Origin: Candidatus Eiseniibacteriota bacterium
GTDB taxonomy: Bacteria > Joyebacterota > Joyebacteria > Joyebacterales > Joyebacteraceae
DNA length: 11,466 nt
Reading direction: 5' to 3'
NCBI GenBank assembly: GCA_030638405.1
Contig: DAOWER010000035.1
Coordinates: forward strand, 1-11,466
Shown here in pieces: positions 5,578 through 11,466 of this stretch. A program made the position numbers and the translations under genes. Below the pieces are notes generated by a model. It did not search any database and had not been told where the DNA came from. It was given only the letters and a program-made list of their open reading frames with translations. The stretch's first letter is position 1; each line of letters starts with the position of its first letter.

Positions 5578-6453
5578 GTGCTCAGGAGCATGACCGGCTA
5601 CGGCTGCTCGGAGAGGACCGGCGAGGACCGGCGTGTCAGGGTGGAGGTGCGCTCTGTCAACCAGCGGTTCCTCGACGTGCAGATCAAGGCGCCCCGCACG
5701 ATGCTCCAGGTGGAGGACAGGGTCCGCAAGCTCGTCGAGTCCGTACTGGCCCGCGGCCGTGTTACCGTCTACATTGAGTGGAAGAGCGCCACGGAAGAGA
5801 GCCCTTCCGTGAACATAAACGCGGCGCACGAGCTCATCAGGCAGCTCAGGCTGCTCGGTGAGGAGCTCTCCCTCCCCGGTGAGGTGAACCTCTCCGTCGT
5901 CACGCGATTCCCGCAGATCTTCGAGCAGGGCGGTGACCCGGCCGGCGCCGACGAGGTCTGGTCGTTCCTCGAGCCCGTGCTGTCGGAGGCGCTGGGTGGT
6001 CTCCGCGCGATGCGCGAGGCCGAGGGAACCGAGCTCGGTCAGGAACTGGCGGGGCGGCTTGCCGCCATCGACGGGATCGTGACCGTGCTGGACGAGTCTT
6101 CCGCCGTCGCCGCCGAAGCGATGAAGGAGCGGCTCACCGCCAGAATATCGACGCTCCTCGACGGGTCCGTTCCCGTTGACGACACGCGTCTCGCGCAGGA
6201 GGTCGCCATCGCGGCCGAGCGAGCCGACTACACCGAGGAGGTCGTGAGGCTGAGGGCGCACGCCTCGCAGTCGCGCGAGTGCCTGAGCTCGGACGAGCCC
6301 GTCGGCAAGAGGCTCAACTTCCTCGTGCAGGAGATGCTCAGGGAAGCGAACACGATCGGCTCCAAGGGCGGCGACGTAGGCGTCACCGGTCCCGTGCTGT
6401 CGCTCAAGGAAGAGATAGAGAAACTCCGCGAGCAGGTCCAGAACGTGGAGTGA
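5578..6453 (+). CDS. yicC: YicC/YloC-family endoribonuclease
   Basis: A 291-residue protein of the YicC/YloC family, endoribonucleases that act in the cytoplasm on small RNAs and mRNAs. The family opening RSMTGYG is at residues 3-9, with EVRSVNQRFLDVQIKAP soon after. The C-terminal DUF1732 part carries the conserved run ADYTEEVVRLRAH, PVGKRLNFLVQEM, REANTIGSK and EIEKLREQVQNVE. Length fits the family (E. coli YicC is 287). The start is GTG 5578, seven bases after AAGGAGG; the open frame reaches further upstream, but there it runs through the -10 and -35 boxes. It is the first gene of the operon and lies 13 bases before remA. Confidence 0.95.
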   Translation: MLRSMTGYGCSERTGEDRRVRVEVRSVNQRFLDVQIKAPRTMLQVEDRVRKLVESVLARGRVTVYIEWKSATEESPSVNINAAHELIRQLRLLGEELSLPGEVNLSVVTRFPQIFEQGGDPAGADEVWSFLEPVLSEALGGLRAMREAEGTELGQELAGRLAAIDGIVTVLDESSAVAAEAMKERLTARISTLLDGSVPVDDTRLAQEVAIAAERADYTEEVVRLRAHASQSRECLSSDEPVGKRLNFLVQEMLREANTIGSKGGDVGVTGPVLSLKEEIEKLREQVQNVE

Positions 6454-6466
6454 GGGAGGTCCGGAG

Positions 6467-6727
6467 TTGAACAACCTTCTCCTGAACATCGGCTTCGGCA
6501 ACGTGGTGGCGTCTGAGCGGGTCGTGGCCATCATCACCCCCGGCTCGGCGCCGGTCAAGCGGCTCAAGGACCACGCGCGCGATACCGGAAAGCTCGTCGA
6601 CGCGACCCAGGGTCGAAGGACCCGCGCGGTCATCGTCACCGACAGCGACCACGTCATTCTGTCCGCGGTTGCGGCCGAGACCATCACGCAGAGGCTCGAG
6701 GACCGCGACGACCACTCGGATGCCTAG
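6467..6727 (+). CDS. remA: RemA / DUF370-family DNA-binding regulator
   Basis: An 86-residue protein nearly filling the RemA (DUF370) family length. Conserved features are LLNIGFGNVV near the start, SAPVKRL, DARDTGK-like HARDTGKLVDAT, GRRTRAVIV and DSDHVILSA. In Bacillus, RemA binds DNA and activates matrix and osmoprotection genes; here the target is unknown. The start is TTG 6467, since GGAGGT at 6455-6460 stands six bases before it and the residue count then matches the family. The gene sits between yicC and gmk, an order also found in Firmicutes. Its 3' end runs past the upstream possible ATG of gmk. Confidence 0.94.
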   Translation: MNNLLLNIGFGNVVASERVVAIITPGSAPVKRLKDHARDTGKLVDATQGRRTRAVIVTDSDHVILSAVAAETITQRLEDRDDHSDA

Positions 6728-6761
6728 CGACATCGACCTGCAGCGGCTGCCGGAGGGCAGA

Positions 6762-7346
6762 GTGAACCGCACGGCCTTTCCTATCGTTGTATCCGGCCCC
6801 TCGGGCGTCGGCAAGTCGACCATCGCGAGGAGGGTGCTCGAGGAGGATCCCGGTACCGAGTACTCGGTATCGGTCACGACGCGCCCGCCGAGGCACGACG
6901 AGGAGAACCGCGCGCACTACGAGTTCGTGTTGGACGAACGGTTCGACGAGCTCGTCGAGGCGGGAGAGCTCGCGGAGTGGGCCGTGGTACACGACTTCCG
7001 CTACGGCACGCGGAAGCGCGTCATCGAGGAGGTCGCAGCGGCCGGGAAGAACATCGTGATGGACGTCGACGTCCAGGGAGGGATGTCGATCAAGCAGCTG
7101 TACCCCGAGAGCGTTCTCGTGTTCATCCTGCCGCCGTCGCGCGAGGTTCTGGAGACCAGGCTGCGAGGCAGAGCGACGGACGACGCGGACGTCATAGAAA
7201 CGCGACTGAGGAACGCGCTCGGCGAGCTGGACTGGGCCGACAGATACGACTACAGGGTTGTGAACGAGGACCTGGACGTGGCCGTCCGGGAGACACTCGA
7301 GATAATCGCGAAGGAACGACAGGCGAAGTCCGAACCGGTCTCGTAG
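6762..7346 (+). CDS. gmk: Guanylate kinase
   Basis: Guanylate kinase phosphorylates GMP (and dGMP) to GDP with ATP. The P-loop SGPSGVGKST is at residues 11-20, followed by the GMP-binding region SVSVTTRPPRHDEENRAHYEFV with its Arg and Tyr residues, AVVHDFRYGT and VDVQGG. The lid and C-terminal part (RLRGRATDD, VIETRLRNA, YDYRVVNED) are complete. The start is uncertain. GTG 6762 gives 194 residues and a typical short lead before the P-loop, with GGAGGG at 6752-6757 only four bases away. ATG 6720 gives 208 residues, overlaps remA by eight bases and has no ribosome binding site at a usable distance. GTG is preferred. Cytoplasmic, nucleotide metabolism. Confidence 0.96.
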   Translation: MNRTAFPIVVSGPSGVGKSTIARRVLEEDPGTEYSVSVTTRPPRHDEENRAHYEFVLDERFDELVEAGELAEWAVVHDFRYGTRKRVIEEVAAAGKNIVMDVDVQGGMSIKQLYPESVLVFILPPSREVLETRLRGRATDDADVIETRLRNALGELDWADRYDYRVVNEDLDVAVRETLEIIAKERQAKSEPVS

Positions 7347-7382
7347 CGGACGAACCGGCGGGCTGACAGGTGGAGGGCAGCG

Positions 7383-7613
7383 ATGGAGCAGCTCAAGAAG
7401 AACAACCTTCTCAAGCATGCGAAGAACGAGTACCTGGGCTCAGTGCTCGCGGCGAAGGTCGCGCGGCGCCTTCACGCGATGCATCCGGACCAGAGGCCGG
7501 ACGCCGAGGCCAAGGTGACCTCGCTCGCGCTCAAGCTCATCACCGACGGTGAGGTGGAGTACAAGATCATCGAGCCCGAAGAAGAGGCCGCCGAAGACCT
7601 CGACAACGAGTAG
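7383..7613 (+). CDS. rpoZ: RNA polymerase omega subunit
   Basis: A 76-residue protein read as RpoZ, the small subunit that helps assemble and stabilise beta' in RNA polymerase. Sequence support is moderate: NEYLGSVLAAKVARRLHAM matches the conserved first helices, and VTSLALKLITDGEVEYKI matches the later TSLALEEI..GKI.Y-like segment, followed by an acidic tail. The place directly after gmk and before coaBC is the usual place of rpoZ in many bacteria and raises confidence. GGAGGG at 7372-7377 is five bases from the ATG. Confidence 0.88.
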   Translation: MEQLKKNNLLKHAKNEYLGSVLAAKVARRLHAMHPDQRPDAEAKVTSLALKLITDGEVEYKIIEPEEEAAEDLDNE

Positions 7614-7707
7614 CCCCACGTGGCGCGGCCGGATCCTGAGGCCACGTTCTGCTCAGGAGACCAGGGGTGCCTTCGAAGTTCACTCGGGCCCCGGAGACCA
7701 CCACCGA
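7614..7707 (+). other. coaBC leader with two interlocking stems (possible pseudoknot)
   Basis: This 94-base gap holds two perfect 7-bp complementary pairs: ACGTGGC 7618-7624 with GCCACGT 7641-7647, and TCCTGAG 7634-7640 with CTCAGGA 7652-7658. The second 5' arm lies in the loop of the first and abuts its 3' arm, which is the geometry of an H-type pseudoknot, or else of two alternative hairpins. No known riboswitch consensus was recognised. Confidence 0.35.
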
Positions 7708-8964
7708 ATGGAAAATCTGCTGGCAGGAAAAGCGGTTGTGCTGGGCGTTACGGGCAGCATCGCCGCGTTCAAGACTCCGCACATCGTGAGCAGGCTGGCG
7801 TCGCTGGGCGCCAACGTCATCGTCGTGATGACGGAGAACGCTACGCGGTTCATAGCGCCCCTGACGTTCGAGACGCTCTCGGGCAACGAGGTCGTCGTCA
7901 GCATGTGGCCGGAGACCAAGGTCGGTGTCGCGGAGCTCGAGGAAGCCGTTTCGGGGGACGATCGGCTCAAGCACGTTGCGCTCGCTGAAGCGGCGGACCT
8001 TGCCATCGTCGCTCCTGCGACGGCCAACATCATCGGCAAGATGGCCGGCGGGATCGCTGATGACTTCCTGTCGACTGAACTCATGGCGATGACCTGTCCT
8101 GTGCTCGTCGCACCCGCGATGAACGTCAATATGCTGGAGTCTGACGCGGTCGCGGAGAACCTCACTACTCTGAAGGAGCGCGGCGTCCGCATCATCGAGC
8201 CGGGAGAGGGCAGGCTCGCCAGCGGCGCCGTGGGGCGCGGTCGACTGGCCGACCCCGATGCCATTGTCGACGCGGCGCTCGCCGTGCTGGTGCCCGGGGA
8301 CCTCGCCGGGAAACGCGTCGTCGTGACGGCCGGGCCGACCGAGGAGCCCATCGACCCGGTGCGGCACATCGGCAATCCCTCGACGGGCAAGATGGGATTC
8401 GCGGTGGCGGAGCGCGCGCTCTCGCGCGGCGCCGAGGTGGTTCTCATCTCCGGTCGGACGGCGCTCGAGCCGCCCGTCGGCGCGAGATTCGTCCGCGTGG
8501 GCACGACCAGGGAGATGCTGGACGCCGTCCTCGCGGAGCTTCCGGAACTTCACATGCTCGTCATGGCGGCCGCCCCGGCCGACTACCGTCCCGCGGAGGT
8601 CGCGGAGCACAAGATCAAGAAACGCGCGGACACGCTGAACATCCAGCTCGTCCGCACCGAGGACATCCTGAGCGAGGTCGCGAGCAAGAAGCAGCTGGGA
8701 CAGGGCGTCGTGGGGTTCGCCGTGGAAACCCGGGACGAGGTGCCCAACGCCAGGAAGAAGCTCGAAGAGAAGAGCCTGGATCTCATCGTGGTCAACAATC
8801 CGATGGTCGAGGGCGCCGGATTCGGCACGGACACGAACATCGCCACCGTCATAGGGCGGACCGGGCTGGAGGAGACCGTGGGCAGGGTCTCCAAGGACGA
8901 GCTTGCGGACGTCATCCTGACGTTTGCCATTCGCGAACTGGGGTGGGGGAAGACAGATGGCTAG
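7708..8964 (+). CDS. coaBC: Bifunctional phosphopantothenoylcysteine decarboxylase / phosphopantothenate-cysteine ligase
   Basis: A 418-residue CoaBC (Dfp), which makes 4'-phosphopantetheine for coenzyme A: the C-terminal CoaB half joins cysteine to phosphopantothenate with CTP, and the N-terminal FMN-bound CoaC half decarboxylates the product. CoaC marks are GVTGSIAAFK (13-22), active-site His89 in KHVALAEAAD, APATANIIGK and Asn139 in PAMN. These match E. coli His75 and Asn125 with a constant offset of 14. The same offset puts Ser172 (LASGAVGRGRL) where E. coli has the catalytic Cys158. CoaB marks are TAGPTEEPIDPVR, Asn223-containing GNPSTGKMGF, ADYRP (291-295) and KIKK (302-305). ATG 7708 follows GGAG by eleven bases. 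The gene overlaps the glycosylase gene by eight bases. Apart from the Ser, it looks intact. Confidence 0.96.
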   Translation: MENLLAGKAVVLGVTGSIAAFKTPHIVSRLASLGANVIVVMTENATRFIAPLTFETLSGNEVVVSMWPETKVGVAELEEAVSGDDRLKHVALAEAADLAIVAPATANIIGKMAGGIADDFLSTELMAMTCPVLVAPAMNVNMLESDAVAENLTTLKERGVRIIEPGEGRLASGAVGRGRLADPDAIVDAALAVLVPGDLAGKRVVVTAGPTEEPIDPVRHIGNPSTGKMGFAVAERALSRGAEVVLISGRTALEPPVGARFVRVGTTREMLDAVLAELPELHMLVMAAAPADYRPAEVAEHKIKKRADTLNIQLVRTEDILSEVASKKQLGQGVVGFAVETRDEVPNARKKLEEKSLDLIVVNNPMVEGAGFGTDTNIATVIGRTGLEETVGRVSKDELADVILTFAIRELGWGKTDG

Positions 8965-9862
8965 CGGACGCGACGAGGCCAGGAAGCTCGCGGCGGAGTA
9001 TTTCAGGCAGCTCGGCGAAGCAGGCGAGGCCGAGGTTTACATGCCGTCTGGCGAGATGCGAACCCGACTGGAAGGGCGCGCCTCCCCGGTCGCGTCCCAG
9101 TCCGGCACCTCTCCGGAGCCGAGCGCGGCGACTGCCCCGAGCCGCACCGACGCTCGAGCCGCCGCTCCCGGCGTCCCCGGAGGCGGCAGCGCGCCCGCGC
9201 CTCCCAAGACCCCGGATGCTCCCGAGGTTGAGATCATCAGGGTCAAGCTCGCGTTCTCGAGCGAGGCGACCACGAGCGACATGTTCGCCAAGTCCACGGG
9301 ACTTGAGGCGTGCACAACGCTCGAGGAGGTCGAGGCAAGGACGGTCGGCTGCCAGAACTGCGAACTGGCAGGCGGTCGCACGAACGTGGTCTTCGGCGCC
9401 GGCAACCCCAACGCGCGGCTGATGTTCGTCGGCGAGGCGCCCGGGCGCGACGAGGACATCCAGGGCATCCCGTTCGTCGGGAGGGCGGGACAGCTTCTCA
9501 ACAAGATCCTCGAGGCCGCTGAGATCGAGCGCGACGACGTCTATATCGCCAACATCATCAAGTGCAGGCCGCCGAACAACCGCACGCCGCTGACCAACGA
9601 GATCGAGGCCTGTATCCCATACCTGGGCAGGCAGGTCGCGCTGATCGCTCCGAAGGTCATCTGCACGTTGGGGCTTCCCGCGACACAGACACTCCTGGGT
9701 ATCCGTGGCTCCATGGGGAGCATGCGGGGCAAGATGTACGTGGAGGGCGACGTCAAGGTCATCCCGACGTACCATCCGGCGGCCGCTCTGAGGGACCCCA
9801 AGTACAAGCGGCCGATCTGGGACGACTTCCAGTTGATCAAGCGGGAGTACGACAGCGCGTAG
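8957..9862 (+). CDS. Uracil-DNA glycosylase, family 4 type, with iron-sulfur cluster and long N-terminal extension
   Basis: A 301-residue glycosylase that removes uracil (from cytosine deamination or dUMP misincorporation) to begin base excision repair. The catalytic domain covers about residues 120-300: motif GEAPGRDEDIQGIPFVGRAG (159-178), then KCRPPNNRTP, and HPAAALR (273-279). Four cysteines fit the 4Fe-4S cluster of this family: Cys132 and Cys135 (CQNC), Cys203 (KCRPP) and Cys219 (EACIPYL). Before it stand a short helical segment (about 1-38) and a Pro/Ala/Ser-rich linker (about 42-90), which make the protein about 100 residues longer than a minimal family-4 enzyme. ATG 8957 overlaps the end of coaBC by eight bases, with a weak purine-rich site (GGGGGAAG) before it. 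Glycosylase role is secure; the role of the extension is unknown. Confidence 0.93.
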   Translation: MASGRDEARKLAAEYFRQLGEAGEAEVYMPSGEMRTRLEGRASPVASQSGTSPEPSAATAPSRTDARAAAPGVPGGGSAPAPPKTPDAPEVEIIRVKLAFSSEATTSDMFAKSTGLEACTTLEEVEARTVGCQNCELAGGRTNVVFGAGNPNARLMFVGEAPGRDEDIQGIPFVGRAGQLLNKILEAAEIERDDVYIANIIKCRPPNNRTPLTNEIEACIPYLGRQVALIAPKVICTLGLPATQTLLGIRGSMGSMRGKMYVEGDVKVIPTYHPAAALRDPKYKRPIWDDFQLIKREYDSA

Positions 9863-9891
9863 GACGGTGTTCCCCGGAGGGAGAAGAACGT

Positions 9892-10389
9892 ATGGCATCC
9901 AGACTGACCGGCCCCGGAATCCTCCTGATGTTCTTCTCCGCCGTGCTCGTGTCCGGCTGCTGTCCGGGGGGCACGGCCGTGCTCGAGAGCCTCACTCTGC
10001 CCGTTGAGGAACAGGATGGGTGCAGTCTCGTGCCCGCGTCCCAATTGACCGACGGGCCGGTCGCAGCCGCGTCGGCGAACCCGATCGCGACCTCGGATTC
10101 GAGGACGGTGGACGCGATCGCGCCCGCGGTCACGGGGTCGGCGGCAGAAGGCGTGAAGACCGCCTACGCCGCCGTCTACGAATGCGAGCCCGGCGGCCCC
10201 CGGGTAAGCGTCTACGCGATCGTCTTCCACGAGCCGACGGATCCGGTGAGGGCCGCGATGCTCGAGGCCAACCCGGCAGGCGTCATGTTCAGAGGCCAGC
10301 TGGCCGGGGTCGTTCTGGCGGACGAAGACGCGTGCGAGTCGTGCTACGATGCTGTCAGGGCACGTGCCGAGAGAGTGCTGGGGAAGTGA
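9892..10389 (+). CDS. Lipoprotein of unknown function with C-terminal CxxC
   Basis: I do not recognise the family. The 165-residue product has a clear lipoprotein signal: a hydrophobic core (GILLMFFSAVLV) and lipobox VSGC with Cys23 as the lipidated residue. Beyond it lie a low-complexity Ala/Ser/Thr section (about 50-90), a predicted pair of strands (TAYAAVYECEP and RVSVYAIVFHEP), and a C-terminal helical end containing Cys148 and Cys151 as CESC. Other cysteines are at 24, 44 and 98, so disulfides or metal binding are possible. GGAGGGAG at 9876-9883 is eight bases before the ATG. It follows the glycosylase gene by 29 bases and precedes the DUF2892 gene by 28, so it is probably co-transcribed. 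Envelope location is well supported; role unknown. Confidence 0.85.
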   Translation: MASRLTGPGILLMFFSAVLVSGCCPGGTAVLESLTLPVEEQDGCSLVPASQLTDGPVAAASANPIATSDSRTVDAIAPAVTGSAAEGVKTAYAAVYECEPGGPRVSVYAIVFHEPTDPVRAAMLEANPAGVMFRGQLAGVVLADEDACESCYDAVRARAERVLGK

Positions 10390-10417
10390 CTCCCGAACCG
10401 GGACAAGGAGGAGGACC

Positions 10418-10621
10418 ATGAAGTGCAATGTCGGTTCCGCTGATCGGATCGTGCGTGTGATCCTCGGGCTGGTTCTGCTCGCGCTGGGGCTGTTCGTGCT
10501 CCGCTGGGGTGGATGGAACTGGGTTCTCATCGTCGTAGGAGTCGTCTCCCTCGTAACGGGTTTGGCAGGCAGGTGCCCTGGATACGTTCCTCTCAAGATC
10601 AACACGTGCAAGACGGATTAG
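10418..10621 (+). CDS. DUF2892 (YgaP-like transmembrane) family protein
   Basis: A 67-residue membrane protein of the DUF2892 family. The family opening MKCNVGSADRIVRVILG leads into two transmembrane segments, at about residues 11-28 and 33-50, and the family ending GRCPGYVPLKINTC is present with Cys53 and Cys64. In E. coli YgaP the same two-helix unit anchors a rhodanese domain; here it stands alone, and its role is not known. The start is marked by a strong AAGGAGGAGG at 10405-10414, close before the ATG. It lies between two unknown lipoprotein genes, 28 and 41 bases away. Confidence 0.88.
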   Translation: MKCNVGSADRIVRVILGLVLLALGLFVLRWGGWNWVLIVVGVVSLVTGLAGRCPGYVPLKINTCKTD

Positions 10622-10623
10622 GC

Positions 10624-10637
10624 GAGTCCCGCGACTC
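10624..10637 (+). other. Short hairpin between the DUF2892 and second lipoprotein genes
   Basis: GAGTC, a CCGC loop and GACTC form a 5-bp stem directly after the DUF2892 stop codon. No T run follows. It may be incidental, or may stabilise or attenuate the transcript. Confidence 0.25.
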
Positions 10638-10662
10638 ACATCACGAATGGAAGGTGTGCTTG

Positions 10663-11319
10663 ATGAACGCACGACACGTCCCCTTCGCACTCCTGATGTT
10701 TGCTACGCTCTTCGGGCTGCTCGCGTTCCTCCTTCTCGGATCTCTCGCGGGCTGCCAGTCGTCGAGCCACGAGGTCCGCTACGAGGTCAGGGTCAGCGAG
10801 GCCGTGGTCGAAGAGAATGTGCCCGAGGCCGGTCCCGGGACCCAGAAGATAGCCGTCAGGGTCGAGTGGTCCGCGACCAGCGCCGGGCTGAACGCTCACG
10901 TCACGAACCCCGCCGACACCACCGCGGCGATCCTCTGGGAAGAAGCGACGTTCTCGTACGGGTCCGAAGAGCCGGAGCCCCTGGTCTGCACGGCGCCCCA
11001 CTCGGGTCCGGAGCTGCCTCAGCCGCCCACGCTGATCCCGAGGACAGGGCAGATGATCGTCGGGATGCTGCCGCGATCGCACGCCGAGTGGGAGTGGGCT
11101 GCCAGCAGGGCGATGGGTGGGTCGTGGAAGGCGTCGACCGGGCTCTTCGGCGTCACGTTCACCTCCGAGCAGAGCAAGTCCGAGCGGCGGTCCCTTGCGG
11201 AGACGGCGATAGGCAGCAAAGTGATGATCAAGATTCCCGTCCGGACGGGCAGTCGTGTGCTCACGCACATCTTCGACGTCCGCGTGACGGGTGCAGAGGT
11301 GTACGCCTCGTACCATTAG
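10663..11319 (+). CDS. Lipoprotein of unknown function, beta-rich
   Basis: A 218-residue protein I cannot assign to a named family. It has a long hydrophobic signal (residues 7-28) ending in the good lipobox LAGC, with Cys31 as the lipidation site. The mature part is predicted mostly beta: YEVRVSEAVVEEN, KIAVRVEWSATSAG, LNAHVTNPADTTAAILWEEATFSYG, PPTLIPRTGQ, then a Trp-rich section (EWEWAASRAMGGSWKAS) and a final strand pair. The order 'residue-NPADT, ILWEEATF, P-PPTLIP' resembles small bacterial envelope lipoproteins that add immunoglobulin-like folds, but this is only an impression. AAGGTG at 10651-10656 is six bases from the ATG. It precedes dnaB by 21 bases. Confidence 0.85.
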   Translation: MNARHVPFALLMFATLFGLLAFLLLGSLAGCQSSSHEVRYEVRVSEAVVEENVPEAGPGTQKIAVRVEWSATSAGLNAHVTNPADTTAAILWEEATFSYGSEEPEPLVCTAPHSGPELPQPPTLIPRTGQMIVGMLPRSHAEWEWAASRAMGGSWKASTGLFGVTFTSEQSKSERRSLAETAIGSKVMIKIPVRTGSRVLTHIFDVRVTGAEVYASYH

Positions 11320-11340
11320 CCAAGTGTGCCGGAGGCGGGT

Positions 11341-11466
11341 ATGGCAACGAAGGAGAGAACAACACGAGAGACGGTGCGGGCGGCCGTGGCCGACCGCATC
11401 CCGCCGCAGGCCCTCGATGCCGAGGTAGCCGTCGTTGGCGCGATGCTCCTCGACTCGGCGGCAGTC
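11341..11466 (+). CDS. dnaB: Replicative DNA helicase DnaB (5' end only)
   Basis: The first 42 codons of a protein cut by the window edge. DRIPPQALDAEVAVVGAMLL is the classic start of the DnaB N-terminal domain (family form PPQ-x-x-AE-x-A-x-LGAMLLD), which packs the hexameric fork helicase and contacts primase. GGAGG at 11331-11335 lies five bases before the ATG. Within the helicase family this opening is specific, but the ATPase domain is not in view. It follows the second lipoprotein gene by 21 bases in the same direction. Confidence 0.92.
   Translation, partial: MATKERTTRETVRAAVADRIPPQALDAEVAVVGAMLLDSAAV

Noticed and set aside
5527..6687. 386-residue minus-strand open frame opposite yicC and remA
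   Set aside because: Antisense of well-recognised genes, as GC-rich DNA commonly gives; no domain motif and no ribosome binding site logic.
7549..7707. N-terminal extension of CoaBC in the same frame
   Set aside because: It overlaps rpoZ, reads as low-complexity Arg/Ser-rich shadow sequence and has no family match; ATG 7708 gives the normal start.

Overview
The window reads as a GC-rich bacterial chromosome (roughly two-thirds G+C by eye) with dense coding, short gaps, strong GGAGG ribosome binding sites and frequent GTG or TTG starts. No tRNA, rRNA, CRISPR array, transposase, integrase or phage gene is visible. The lipoprotein signals and the DUF374-type acyltransferase would fit a diderm cell. 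The gene set (S9D glutamyl endopeptidase, serpin, NFACT protein, yicC-remA-gmk-rpoZ-coaBC block) would suit an uncultivated lineage of the FCB type, but that placement is inference; no phylogenetic marker here settles it.

Layout. (1) Positions 1-3875, plus strand: 3' part of a glutamyl endopeptidase, a single-domain PAS protein that overlaps it by 4 bases, a serpin with a lipoprotein-like signal, then after a 94-base gap holding a 19-bp direct repeat, a lysophospholipid-type acyltransferase overlapping a methionine sulfoxide reductase B. (2) Positions 3897-5312, minus strand: an RqcH/NFACT-family protein convergent with msrB. (3) Positions 5313-5577: divergent control region with a near-consensus sigma-70 promoter (TTGACT, 17 bases, TATGAT) whose -10 box lies inside a perfect palindrome. 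(4) Positions 5578 to the right edge, all plus strand with small gaps or overlaps: yicC, remA, gmk, rpoZ, coaBC, a family-4-type uracil-DNA glycosylase, an unknown lipoprotein, a DUF2892 membrane protein, a second unknown lipoprotein and the first 42 codons of dnaB.

How the genes fit together. Block 4 is a housekeeping operon in which RNA turnover (YicC), a RemA-type DNA-binding regulator, GMP kinase, RNA polymerase omega, coenzyme A synthesis, DNA repair and the replicative helicase may be transcribed together from the promoter near 5512-5540. The left block looks like envelope, proteolysis and protein-quality functions: a peptidase, a protease inhibitor, a membrane lipid or lipid A acyltransferase, a protein-repair enzyme and a ribosome quality-control factor.

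I see no clear previously undescribed multi-gene system. The points most worth checking are the Ser in place of the catalytic Cys in the CoaC half of CoaBC, the palindrome on the yicC-operon -10 box, the possible pseudoknot in the coaBC leader, and the surface serpin beside the S9 peptidase.
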